From Sipunculus nudus (taxonomy: Eukaryota; Annelida; Sipuncula; Golfingiida; Sipunculidae): a DNA stretch of 64,000 bases. The position numbers were made by a program, and so were the translations under genes. The stretch spans positions 30,509,033-30,573,032 of the forward strand of contig CM049309.1 in the NCBI GenBank assembly GCA_026874595.1, given 5' to 3'. Positions 23,865 to 35,707 of this stretch are shown here, piece by piece (position 1 is the first letter of the stretch; each line of letters starts with the position of its first letter). The notes under the pieces are model-generated. The model was not told the origin of the DNA. It worked only from the letters and a program-made list of their open reading frames with translations, and ran no database searches.

Positions 23865-24345
23865 CAAGGAAGAGCAACCTCTGTCTAGCAGACAATAAGG
23901 AGGAGCAAAAAATATAATCTTAACCTCTGGCTGGCAGACAATAAGAACAAACACTTGACAAATCTTAACCTCTGGCTGGCAGACAAAATGAACCAGCACT
24001 TGAAACAATCTTAACCTCTGTTTTGCAGACAATAAGAACAAGCACTTGATATAAACTTAATCTCTGGTTGGCAGACAATATGAAGGAGCACTTGATATAA
24101 ACTTAACCTCTGGTTGGCAGACAATATGAACAAGCACTTGATATAAACTTAACCTTTGGTTGGCAGACAATAAGACAAGCACTTGATTTAAACTTAACCT
24201 CTGGTTGGCAGACAATATGAACAAGCATTTGATATAATCTTAACCTCTGGTTGGCAGACAATATGAACAAGCACTTGATATAATCTTAACCTCTGGTTGG
24301 CAGACAATATGAAAGAGCACTTGATATAATCTTAACCTCTGGTTA
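23865..24345. repeat. ~46-bp minisatellite, about 10 units
   Basis: Units read CTTAACCTCTGGTTGGCAG, ACAATATGAACAAGCACTTG and ATATAA. The left units are more diverged (CTCTGTCTAGCAG, extra bases) and the middle units are nearly identical, which fits homogenisation in the centre. Confidence 0.93.
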
Positions 24346-25974
24346 TATACAGAAGATGTAAGTGAGCAACTGACTCTTCAATTGTGTTCCAGTTTGCATT
24401 ACACTGTGAGATCCTGCATATATTTATGTTTCACCAGTATGTATCACCCAATATGCGACCACACAATATTACCTGCCACATCAAGCTCTGTATAATATTT
24501 TGATCTCAAGGTGTGATTTCAAAAGTGACACAATAAGAGTATATAAATAAATATTATAAAGTTGAGCATATATGAATCTTTTCAACAAATGCATCATGTG
24601 AAACCAATTCTTACTGCTGTGTCCTCTCGATAGATTGTCAGAATTGTGATGGTGCCACTGTGACTAAGTAGACTAAGGCAGGGCTCCTAACCCAAAGTGG
24701 TTCAGCCAGTGAAGCGGAACAACTGCAGCAGTTGAAACACAGAAGAGGAACCCGAACTTTTGCACTACAGACTGTTTGTATTGTAACATAAACTGAAACT
24801 GGATAAACACTGACATCACGACACGTTCTCATAAAAAAACACCATGCGCCCAATCTCACGTGAGCTGCACTTCTAGTCCATACTGTTATGATGTCTCACC
24901 AGGCCTGGTTCAAGATGCTGTCCTCTTATTCTTTTCGTATGGACTGATACAGGTGCAATATATTGTGTTTGGTGAACGGCTCCTCCACAGCCCCAGGGGT
25001 AGTATTTGGACTGTGATATATTGGAGACATCTAAAAGCTAAGTTTACTGTTTGTTTTACATATGAGGTCTCACCTGGACAGTTTTGATTAATGTAACCAA
25101 AACAAACCATATCTATTATTGTACGTATTGTAAATAATGATTTGTTTTTTATAAATATTATCAATCACTTTGTCAGTCTTTCTTGGGTTGAGTTTGTTGC
25201 ATGCTGACCTTTGAATGGAATTTTAGTCACACATAATAGAATTCATTCATATTCAGTTCTGTAAATGGTTTTTATTTTTGCAGCAAAACTTCCCTTCAAA
25301 GGTGTCAACATTTTTTTAAACTCTTATTTTACACAGACTCAGCTCCATGGTAACCATGATTTTTAGAACAGACAGATAAGCAATATCTATGAAACAAATC
25401 AACTGACAATGACAGGCAAATTATTTTTAATGAACTAAAGTCACATGATGAAGAAAGAGCTCATCAACCAAGTATATCTGAAGTAAACCCAGTAAATTGA
25501 AGCAAGTAACTCAGAAAAAATACTATGGATTCACCAACAAGTTATATCCAGGCAATTATACCCATAGCAAATGATATGGCATGATTTTGTTTTAATAATT
25601 ATGTTGTCCTTCTTCACACATGGCTCAACTGCTCTTAATTACAAGCTTCTGTACTGAATAATGCAGTTTTAGTCATGCTTATACTTTTAATTTAGTTCCT
25701 GAGCATGCCACCACATGAAACTACACACTACTACCTATCTTGGATTCCAGTTTAATTATCTTAGGATATTAATACTCGTTTCAATATAGCTTTCATCAAG
25801 TAATACAGAAGCATATTAAAGTGTCTTTAGACTGAAAATAGATTAAATTGTAACAATTACGTCAGTCTGATTAAAAATAACTAAAACACCAAACTATACA
25901 TTTATGATACATGCTTAAACATTATCATAAGTACTGATGCTCATCAATAATAACAGTCGGCTGAAGCAAATGTT
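24346..25974. other. no gene seen
   Basis: A somewhat GC-richer stretch at 24640-25090 (CTCACCAGGCCTGGTTC, CCACAGCCCCAGGGG) holds short open frames on both strands, none recognisable. The rest is AT-rich and featureless to me. Confidence 0.4.
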
Positions 25975-26225
25975 TACTGGCTTCTGTGGTCTAGACCTAA
26001 GGACTGACAGCCAGAGGACTGCAAGTTTGAATCTCAGTCTGAGGACTGTTGAGAATTTTTAGGGGGTGCTCTGGAGGTAATATGGGAAGGACATGAACCA
26101 TGTCTGTTTACTCCCAAGCAGTGTGCCTTCAGGGGGTCCTAGGAGTTAGCAATGGGAATGGGACCTGTAGGTGCAGGAAATACCAGGCATGGACAAAACC
26201 ATGATATAAAATGAAATGAAACATG
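25975..26225 (+). mobile_element. tRNA-derived SINE-like element
   Basis: The head has a B-box-like GCAAGTTTGAATCTC, which is a CpG-decayed GGTTCGAATC, preceded at about 40 bp by a weak A-box-like TGTGGTCTAGACC. The body runs through TTTAGGGGGTGCTCTGGAGG to a tail GGACAAAACCATGATATAAA and ATGAAATGAAAC. A second copy of the tail lies at about 27395-27437, supporting a dispersed family. The class is inference. Confidence 0.5.
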
Positions 26226-26459
26226 TCAATTGGACAAAACAGTTTTGGGAAGGGGGGGGGGGGGAGAGGAGGAGACAAGAGAATTGAAGTCCTCGGTTAC
26301 AGGCAGCCTAGCTGGCTGACCTTGACCTGTCTACCCTTTATCTAGAATTTCAGGTACATAGGTCCAACAGTTTCAAAACGTGCCCTGTTAATGGACATCA
26401 AGCCACCCAGAAAAAGGGTAAAAAAGGACCAATTTTAAGTCATCTAATCTTTAAAAGGA
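26226..26459. repeat. dispersed repeat with poly-G; intact counterpart of the 30.7-31.8 kb copy
   Basis: After a run of 13 G (26252-26264), the segment GAGACAAGAGAATTGAAGTC and GGTTACAGGCAGCCTAGCTG matches a copy at 30725-30775 plus 31683-31790 that is interrupted by a ~0.9-kb inverted-repeat element. Downstream, AGTTTCAAAACGTGCCCTG is shared with the interior of CCCATGGG-family copies A and D. Confidence 0.65.
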
Positions 26460-27379
26460 AAACTGCAAAGCTATAAATCAAACCAGTCTATAAACCCACA
26501 AATTATATCTTCTGCCAGTATAAACAAGAGCGCATATAATAAACCTATCAATGTCTTTTGACATCTGATCTCATTAAATATGGTGGATTCTGCTCAGGCA
26601 AGATATTATACTTAACAATATTTCTGTTGAATTTCATTAAAATCCATCATATTTCTGGTAAGTTATCATAGTGACATCAAAGAAGCCTAGTGACCTCTGA
26701 CCTTATTAAATATAAACTCAAGTGAGATAATCTCCAGGTAAATAAGTGAGTTTTGTGAATATTAATCCACTGTTTTAGTATAACAGAATATAAGAACTGT
26801 CAGAGGATGAAGACTGCAGCAGCCATTAAAGACACTGAACTGCCAACTCTGCCACAGACCTGACTCTGAGACACTGCAGCCAAGCCTGACTCATACAGCC
26901 ACAGACATGACAGCCAGCTTAATTAGAAAGGACAACAGACCTTATCACCACTAGCTACATGGCTAAAGTACATGACCACACCCTCAAGTCTTATCAGAAA
27001 TGATTAAAACAGAACCACATACTGCAGCAGACACACAGATGGGAACTGACAACAGAGTTAGATGTTACAGTCTGTTGCCAAGCTGACACAGACGGTCTGA
27101 GGCTGCCAGCGAAGCTTTATGACCCAAGAACAGACTGAATGATTAGACATAACATTGATTGTTCAGCAAACAACTAAAAGCATGTAATACTAGCAGCCGG
27201 ACAGATGATTTCATTGCTAACTTTATTCCACACTACTTAAAATTAGGATCTCTATTGATGTAACAATGGACAAAACATGATGCAGAGTGTCATCACCGTG
27301 CTGGCAAACATGGAATATTATCATCCACACTGAACATGTGATCAATTATTTATGAAAAAACAAGTAAAAGATTAAGGTC
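26460..27379. other. no gene seen; includes one old dispersed repeat copy
   Basis: About 26565-26715 resembles 13560-13700 (AGTGACCTCTGACCTTATTA). Nothing else is recognised. Confidence 0.4.
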
Positions 27380-27505
27380 AACCTGTGTGCTCTGCAGGAC
27401 CAGGCTTGGACAAAACCATAATATAAAATGAAACTAGACATTTCTTGGCACCGCAGGTGCCAGAGTATCCCCAGACATAGTAGCCCCGCCCCCCCCCCCC
27501 CCCCT
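27380..27505. repeat. SINE tail fragment plus poly-C run
   Basis: GGACAAAACCATAATATAAA and ATGAAAC repeat the SINE tail seen at about 26190-26225. TATCCCCAGACATAGTAG and a run of 17 C (27489-27505) follow. A similar TATCCCCAGACA lies at about 30687. Confidence 0.5.
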
Positions 27506-27594
27506 TTAAGAATAGGCCCCCATTTTTAGCAGCATATACTGACACTTGGCATATTTATTGTTACTTCCATCTATTAATCCACAATCTTGTTGAA

Positions 27595-29430
27595 GATATT
27601 GGTCCTGTGACCTTGATCTTTTTAAAGATGTGTCCTGTGACCTTGACCTTTGACCTCATGACCCCAAAATCAATTCGGGTCTTGCTTTTCCAGTGCCACA
27701 TATACAAGTCAAGTTTGAAATCCATACATCAATAAAAGCAGGAATTATCATCCAGAAACTAATTTGTGGACAGATGGCTCCTGTGACCTTCACCTTTGAC
27801 CTTGTGACCTCAAAATTGATAGGGGTCTTCCATTCTTGGCAGGTGAACTATATGTGCAAGATGAAAGATCTGAGATGAATTGTTTTGCTGAAAATGCATC
27901 CACAATCTTTTTAAAAAGGTTTCCTGTGAACTTGAGCTTTGACCTCATGACCCCAAAATCAATTTGGGTCTTGCTTTTCCAATGGAACTTATACAAGTCA
28001 AGTTTGAAATCCATACATCAATAAAAGCAGGAATTATCATCCAGAAACTAATTTGTGGACAGATGGCTCCTGTGACCTTCACCTTTGACCTTGTGACCTC
28101 AAAATTGATAGGGGTCTTCCACTCTTAGCAGGTGAACTATATGTGCAAGATGAAAGATCTGAGATGAATTGTTTTGCTGAAAATGCATCCACAATCTTTT
28201 TAAAAAGGTTTCCTGTGACCTTGACCTTTGACCTCATGACCCCGAAATCAATTCTGGTCTTGCTTTTCCAATGGGACATATACAAGTCAAGTTTGAAATC
28301 CATACATCAATAAAAGAAGGAATTATCATCCAGAAACTAATATTTGGACAGATGGCTCCTGTGACCTTAACCTTTGATCTAGTGACCTCAAAATTGATAG
28401 GGTTCTTCCTCTCTTGGCAGGTGAACTATATGTGCAAGATGAAAGATCTGAGATGAAATGTTTGGCTGAAAATGCATCCACATCTTTTTAAAGATGTGTC
28501 CTGTGACCTTGAGCTTTGACCTCATGACCCCAAAATCAATTTGGGTCTTGCTTTTCCAATGGGACATATATAAGTCAAGTTTGAAATCCATACATTAATA
28601 AAAGCAGGAATTATTATCCAGAAACTAATTTTAGGACAAATGGCTACTGTGACCTTCACCTTTGACCTTGTGACCTCAAAATTGATAGGGGTCTTCCACT
28701 CTTGGCAGGTGATCTATATGTGCAAGATGAAAGATCTGAGATGAATTGTTTGGCTGTAAATGCATGGGCAATCTTTTTAAAGATGTTTCCTGTGAACTTG
28801 ACCTTTGACCTCATGACCCCAAAATCAATTCGGGTCTTGCTTTTCCAATGGGTCAAATACAAGTCAAGTTTGAAATCCATACATCAATAAAAGAAGGAAT
28901 TATCATCCAGAAACTAATTTTTGACAGATGGCTCCTGTGACCTTCACCTTTGACCTTGTGACCTCAAAATTGATAGGGGTCTTCCTCTATTGGAAGATGA
29001 ACTCTATGTGCAAGATGAAAGATCTGAGATGAAATGTTTGGCTGAAAATGCATCCACAATCTTTTTAAAGATGTGTCCTGTGACCTTGACTTTGACCTCA
29101 TGACCCCAAAATCAATTGGAGTCTTGCTTTTTCAATGAGACATATATAAGTCAAGTTTGAAATCAATACATCAGTAAAAGCAGGAATTATCATCATGAAA
29201 CTAATTTTTGGACAGACAGCTCCTGTGGCCTTGACCTTTGGCCTTATGACCCCAAAATTGATACAGATCATCCACTATTGGCAAGTGAGCTATATATTCA
29301 AGATGGAAGACCTTGGATGAAAGTTTGGCTTAAAATGCATCCACAGTATCTTTTAAGATGCCAGTCCAGTGACCCTGACCTTTGACCTAATGACCCTAGA
29401 ACCTAGAGGGTTCTTACTTTAGTGGTGGGC
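27595..29430 (+). repeat. 289-bp tandem array, about 6 units, rich in TGACCT half-sites
   Basis: The marker TGGCTCCTGTGACC recurs at about 27775, 28064, 28353, 28641, 28929 and 29217, giving a 288-289 bp period. Each unit holds two clusters of TGACCT (AGGTCA on the other strand): TGACCTTGACCTTTGACCT, as at 27638 and 28216, and CACCTTTGACCTTGTGACCT, as near 27787. These form direct repeats spaced by 0, 1 or 2 bases, a layout known as nuclear-receptor response elements. Other unit marks are CAAGTCAAGTTTGAAATCC and AGATGAAAGATCTGAGATG. The last unit is diverged. Whether it is a satellite or the core of a mobile element is open. Confidence 0.9.
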
Positions 29431-30660
29431 CATACAAAAGTCATGTTTGAAATCCATATGGCTATCAACACTGAAGATATCATAAGAGGTGTGTGATTTT
29501 CACCATATATGGCAATATTCAAGGTCAAGGCCACTCTCATAGGAAAGGTCATGACCCCTATTCAAATAAACATTATCCTATAACCCAAATCCATGTATAT
29601 GCATAATATGAAAGAAATTTGTCCATTAGTTTTTGACTTATAATGCTCACAGTACTGATAAATGGCAATGATGGGGTATTAAACGGCACAAAACAAGTAA
29701 AAGAATAAAAGGTGGCGCCACCTGTTTCCGGTACATGACAATACTTTCAAAGATCTTCCAACATGTTGATTTTTGGACCAATGCATGCATCCCTTATTGA
29801 GATATTAATGATTTTGTGTAATTTTCATCCATATATGGCAATATTCAAGGTCAAGGCCACTCTAATAGGAAAGGTCATGACCCCAATTTATATATACATC
29901 ATCCCATAACCCATGTCTATGTATATGCATAATATGAAAGAAATCTGTCCATTAGTTTTTGACTTATAATGCTCACAGGTTATAAATGTACTGCTAAGTG
30001 GCAATGATGGGGTATTAAACGGCACGAAAACAAGTAAAAGAATAACAGGTGGCGCCACCTGTTTCCAGTACATGACATTACTATCCAAGATCTTCGGTCA
30101 AGTTGATTTTTGGACCAATGCATGCATCCCTTATTGAGAAATTAATGATTTTGTGTGATTTTCACCATATATGGCAATATTCAAGGTCAAGGCCACTCTC
30201 ATAGGGAAGGTCATGACCCCAATTAAAATAAACATCATCCCATAACCCATATCTATGTGTTTGCATAATATGAAAGAAATCTGTCCATTAATTTTTGACT
30301 TATAATGCTCACAGTACTGTCAAGTAGCAATTTTGGGGATATTAAACGGCATGAAAACAAGTAAAGAATAATAGGTGGCGCCACCAGTTTCTGGAACATG
30401 ACAACCCTATCCATGATCTTCGATCAACTTGATTTTGGGATAAATCCATGCAAGTTTTCTTGAGATATTTAAGAATTTGTGTGATTTTCCCCAAAATTGA
30501 ACCTACTCAAGGTCAAGGTCACTCTCCTAGTAAAGGCCATGACCTCATTTTAAATAGGCATCGTCCTCTTACCCATATCTATACATATACCTAGTTTGGT
30601 TAAGTTCCGTGAAATATTTTTGGAGTTATCACGCCAACAAGATTTATATGCGGCGGCTGC
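29431..30660 (+). repeat. ~330-bp tandem array, about 3.5 units, with GGTGGCGCCACC
   Basis: CATATATGGCAATATTCAAG recurs at about 29503, 29830 and 30165, with a decayed fourth unit at about 30490. Each complete unit carries GGTGGCGCCACC (29711-29722, 30048-30059, 30374-30385), TTCAAGGTCAAGGCCACTCT and GGTATTAAACGGCA. The unit is distinct from the 289-bp array it adjoins, but both carry AGGTCA-type motifs. Confidence 0.88.
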
Positions 30661-30780
30661 GGGGGGACCGGTATGAAAACATAGTATCCCCAGACAAACA
30701 CAATTAAACATGTCAATGGGAGGAAACCAGGGGGGGGGGGGGGGGAGACAAGAAAACTGAAGTTCTTGGTTACAGGGAAT

Positions 30781-31674
30781 GTAGGACCTTTTAGACACAG
30801 ACGTTCCGGACTAGGACGTTTTGGAGAGGCCTTTGCAAAAAGGGCGTTTCGGACAGATCAATGTTATTACCAGAAAATGACCTTTTGTTATTATAATTTT
30901 TAGTGATTCAATGTACCCATATGTACCCATGTGTTCCATAAAATTGAAAACCTGATGAAATTATTACAACTCCATGACAGAGCTTAATTATTAACCTTTT
31001 ATGGTGATTTTCAGGGATTGAGCAAAAATATCTGTGCAAAATTAATACATATTTTATACATTATATTCATATATAGTTTTAAGGTGTTGAATATTTGAAT
31101 GTACTCATGTGGAACTATTAAGGTGTGGATAATGGATGTGCATCATTCTATTTTTTTTATATTATATTAATATATAATTTTAGGAAGTGGATAATGGATA
31201 CTGTATATGTGAAATTGTTAAAATAAGTATCCATGAATAACACCATCACAGAATTTATCATTTCATGGAATGAGCATTATTTGGTCCATGATTATTATAT
31301 TTTTGTAGTTTTAATAGTTTTATCAGACAAAATGTTCTCTGGTCACTGGTTCATTCTATTCTGATTTCACAGTATGCTTCCTCATATAAACTGCCTGGAA
31401 AAAAACCTGATTTTTTTGCTTACAAATATCACAAAATGAACCCCCAATTATTCCCAATATTTTGGAGGGAAATGAATATTGTATCATTAAACATATGGGT
31501 ACATTGATAAACTAACATTTACAATAACAAAAGGTCATTTTCTGGTTATAATACATTGATCGGTCCAAAAAGTCCTCCATTGCAAAAAGGCCTGTCCGAA
31601 ATGTCCAAGTCCGGAATGTCCTAGTCTGGAATGTCCTAGTCCGGTACGTCCGTGTCCAAAAAGTCCGTCCACCA
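30781..31674. mobile_element. ~0.9-kb non-autonomous inverted-repeat (MITE/foldback) element
   Basis: The left arm starts GGACCTTTTAGACACAGACG and includes CCGGACTAGGACGTTTTGG and CCAGAAAATGACCTTTTG. The right arm is its reverse complement: AGGTCATTTTCTGG, CCTAGTCCGGTACGTCC, GTGTCCAAAAAGTCC. The arms match over roughly 150 bp including TCAATGTACCCATATG, and the right arm has one extra GGACATTCC-type unit. The interior is AT-rich and non-coding. The flanks join to give the uninterrupted sequence at about 26295-26320. The target duplication is unclear (possibly AGGGAATG / AGGTAGATG). Confidence 0.85.
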
Positions 31675-31783
31675 GGTAGATGCAGCCTAGCTGGCTGACC
31701 TGGACCTGTCCCCCTTTATCTTAAATTTCTGTTTCATAGTTCCAACATTTTTGATATCCAGCCACACAGACAACCAGAGAAAA

Positions 31784-32984
31784 ACAAGTGACCCAGGGGT
31801 CATGACGCTCAGCTGACCAGGAAGACATTGACAAAAGTAATTTTATCATCTGAATGTCAAATTTGAATGAAATACTTTTTCCAAACTTGACCTTTTGTAT
31901 AAAATCATCCAATATTCATTGGGGTACTATGGAGCTCTGTAGCATGAAGGATATGGGTAACAGACACCTATTTTCAAGGTTTACAAGATGACTTTTTAGG
32001 GGTCTCCCAGCATGTCAAAAAATAAAATTCTAGGTCCAGTTATTATGATTTGTGCCCTGTTAACAAATCCAAATGTTTATTCTGGGGGGTATTTCAAAGC
32101 CGCATAGGATGAAGGATATGGGTAACAGAGATGTAATTTCAGGTGCACAAGGAGACTTTTCAGGGGCCTCCCAGCATATCAAGAAAGGAGATTCTAAGTC
32201 AAGTCATTATAATTTGTGCTCTGTTAACAGATGACCAAATCTTTATTCTGGGGAGTACTTCGGAGCCCCAGAGCATGAAGGATATGGGTAACAGGGACCT
32301 TATTTCGGGTTTCCATGTAGACCTTTTATGGGCTTCCCTGGAGGTGAGGACAGAAGATTCTAGGTCCAGTCATTATGATTTGTGCCCTGTTAATATATGA
32401 CTAAATCTTTATTCTGGGGGGTACTTCAGAGCCCCATAGCTCACAGAATATGGGTAACAGGGACCTTATTTCGGGTTTCCATGTAGACCTTTTATGGGCT
32501 TCCCTGGAGGTGAGGACAGAAGATTCTAGGTCCAGTCATTATGATTTGTGCCCTGTTTACAGATGACCAAATGTTTAAAGATCACAAAAGTAGAGAAAAA
32601 AAATCGTAAAAAATAAAAAAAAATATAGGTGGCGCCACCAATCTCCAGAAATTGATGAAACACTCCATGATCAATATCCATGCAAAGAATCATGGTGATT
32701 AATGCATTAGTTGTTCAGATACTTGAGCTTTTGTATTTAATTTTGCATTATTCTGGGGGGTACTTCAGAACCCCATAGCTCAAAGAATATAGGTCACAGT
32801 GACCTAATTTCAGGTTTACAAGGAGAATTTCCATAGACCTCCCAGGATTTCAAGTAAGAAGATTCCCGGTCTAGCGGTTACGATTTGTGCCCTGTTAACA
32901 GACAGACGCCTGGATGGCCGGACGGACGACGGACAAAAGGTGATCCCTACAGCTCAGATGACTTTCAGTCAGCTGAGCTAAAAA
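31784..32984 (+). mobile_element. CCCATGGG-family element with core repeats, copy C first part
   Basis: The left end is ACAAGTGACCCAGGGGTCAT. Core units marked by ATTCTGGGGGGTACTTC and TTGTGCCCTGTTAACAGATG recur, and 32245-32380 and 32410-32545 are near-identical, showing recent internal duplication. GGTGGCGCCACC is at 32628-32639. A first complete 3' end, with a GGACGGACGACGGAC tract and a hairpin at 32951-32979 then AAAAA, closes this part. Confidence 0.78.
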
Positions 32985-34295
32985 TTGAAAAAATACAGGT
33001 GGCGCCACCAGAATGCAGAAACTGATGAAACATTTCATGATCAATATCCATGCAAAGAATCATGGTGATCAATATAATAATTGTTCAGATACTTGAGCTT
33101 TTGTATCAAATTTTCCATTATTCTGGGGGGTACTTCGGAGCCCCATAGCTCAGAGGTTATGGGTAACAGAGACCTAATTTCAAGTTTTTAAGGAAACATT
33201 TCATGGGCCTCTCAGCATGTCAAGAGAGAAGATTCTAGGTCCAGTCGTTATGATTTGTGCCACGTTAACAGATGACAGCATCCTTAAAGGTCTCAAAAAT
33301 AGAGGAAAAAATCGTAAAAAATCAAACAATACAGGTGGTGCCACAAGTCTGCAGGAACTGATGGAACATTTCATAATCAATATGTATGCCAAAAAATCAT
33401 GACCATCAGTGATGTAGTTATTGAGATATTTAAGTTTTTGTATGAAATTTTTTACTACTCGGGGGGGGGGGGGGGGGGTACTTTGGGGCCCCATAGCTCG
33501 AAGGATATGGTCAACAGAGACCTAATTTCTGGTTTCCAAGGATATTTTTCATGGACCTCTCAGTGTGTCAAGAATGAAGATTCTAGGTCCAGTCGTTACG
33601 ATTTGTGCCATGCTAACAGATGACAGCATCCTTAAAGGTCTCAAAAATAGAGGAAAAAATCGTAAAAAATCGAACAATAAAGGTGGCACCACCAGTCTGC
33701 AGGAAGTGATGACACATCTCATGATCAATAGTTATGCCACAAATCATGACCATCAGTCGAATAGTTAATGAGATATTGAAGTTTTTGTATGAATTTTTTT
33801 ACTTTTCTTGGGGGTACTTTGGGACTCCATAGCTCAAAGAATATGGGTAACTGAGACCTAATTTCTGGTTTCTAAGGGGACTTTTCATAGGTCTCTCAGT
33901 GTGTCAAGAATGAAGATTCTAGGTCCAGTCTTTACGATTTGTGCCTTGTTAACAGATGTTTACATTTTGAAAGGTCTCAAAAATAGAGAAAAAATTCGTA
34001 AAAAATTGAATGATACAGGTGGCGCCACCAGTCTGCAGGAAGTGATGGAACATCTCATGATCAATATGTATGACAAAAATCGTGACCATCAGTCAAGTAT
34101 TTAATGAGATATTGAAGTTTTTGTTTGAAATTTTTTACTTTTCTGGGGGGTAGTTTGGGGCCCCATAGCTGGAAGGATATGGGTAACAGAGACCTAATTT
34201 CTGGTTTCCAAGGAGATTTTTCATGGACCTCCCAGGATGTCAAGTAAGAAGATTCCAGTTCTAGCGGTTACGATTTGTGCCTGGTTAACGGACAG

Positions 34296-34330
<35 letters not shown>

Positions 34331-34390
34331 GACGACGGACAAAGAGTGATCGCTATAGCTCAGATGACTTTCAGTCAGCTGAGCTAAAAA
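32985..34390 (+). mobile_element. CCCATGGG-family, second tandem unit lacking a 5' end
   Basis: Immediately after the first 3' end, core sequence resumes without a new left end: GGTGGCGCCACC at 32998-33009, a decayed GGTGGTGCCACA near 33334, GGTGGCACCACC at 33682-33693, and an exact copy at 34018-34029. A second 3' end with the TAGCTCAG/CTGAGCTA hairpin lies at 34356-34386, preceded by a (GACA)n run (about 34296-34328). There are about four core units of 335-350 bp. A run of 18 G (33461-33478) has expanded from the usual CTGGGGGG of the unit. Confidence 0.75.
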
Positions 34391-35707
34391 CACTTCAAGT
34401 CATCTGAGCTTTAAAAGGAAAATTGCAAAGATATAAAGATTTATCACCATGCTAGCAAACATGGAATATCAATTGTTCCAGTTACCATCAAGTTTTTATA
34501 TCTACTCTACCTAGCTTGTTATAGAGTTTCTATTAGTAATTAAAGTTAAATAATCTGATATGATAGCAAGAAATCTGGTCTAAATTCCAGTATGTAAACC
34601 TTTGTGGTTGTATTGTGTAAAAAGTCCTTGTATCCTTTATGATGTAATATTCTGATACAAAACACTGTAACCAGACGTCAAGTATGGTCTTTATCAGTTC
34701 CTCATTCCAAATAAAATTTCAATTTAATATAATCCAGTATTACATATACATATTTGATTACATTCATGACGGCCCATGTTGATGAAATTTATCATCAGTC
34801 AAATTAGTAAGCTCTCTGTCTGCTTCTTGTCCATGCTTTCAGGTCTTTATATTAGAGCCTGGCTCAGCCTCTGACAAGACAAGTAAAGGCTGAACCAGTC
34901 CTACTTCACCCTGGTCACTACAATGTTTACTAAAGATTTAGAAATGTAAAGGTCCTAAATTAGGCCAGACTTTTTTAATTTTTCAGTTTACAAACCCGCC
35001 GACCTCCTATTTCCTTATTTCAGAAAAAAAATAAAATTGGCATTTTGACTTTTTTTCCCCTTTTATATTGCGTCGCTGAATCCAGCACAGTTGTTGACAA
35101 ATGAGTGACCGTGTGTATTAGATCACCTCAAACGTTAGAACTCTTATGATTGGCTTATAAGGTCACTTTCTTAATGACAGATGGAGGGTTTAAGCCAATC
35201 ACAATAGGGTATCCTTGGGCCATAAATGCAATTGATTGGCCATCAAGTAGTCAAAAGATTCAGCAGGGAAACTGAGAATTCCTGGAGAGTTTTCAAAGTT
35301 TGTTTTCTGCACTACAGTACATTTTCAAACCAGCGTTTAGGTCATATTTGTTAAACATATTTGTAATAGATAGATGTGAATTAGAAAAGAAAATTAGTTT
35401 GGTTGCATAGCGGCTTTACCAGCATGCCACTGTTAATAACTTGCTGGATATACAAACAAATTTACTTCTTAAGACTAATTATTGCACTCAAAGTCAGACG
35501 CTATTTATTACTGCAAATTGGCTAAGTTTCACAAGTTTACTCTTAAAAAATGTTATAACTTGTCAAAACTTAAAAACGTAGTCTTGTAACGCTTAAAAGA
35601 AAATTACTGAACAGATGAAATTATATACTGCATGAGGTCGTCATGTACTCTTTGAAAACTCCAGGAATTCTCAGGGTTTCTGCAGTATTTCTGACTATCT
35701 GTAGTCT
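34391..35707. other. no gene seen; one perfect inverted repeat
   Basis: GATTGGCTTA (about 35149-35158) and TAAGCCAATC (about 35199-35208) are a perfect 10-bp inverted repeat 40 bp apart, both containing a CCAAT-type motif. 34391-34465 repeats sequence also found near 26430-26480 and 27290-27330 (TTTAAAAGGAAAAYTGCAAAG, GCAAACATGGAATAT). No exon is recognised. Confidence 0.4.
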
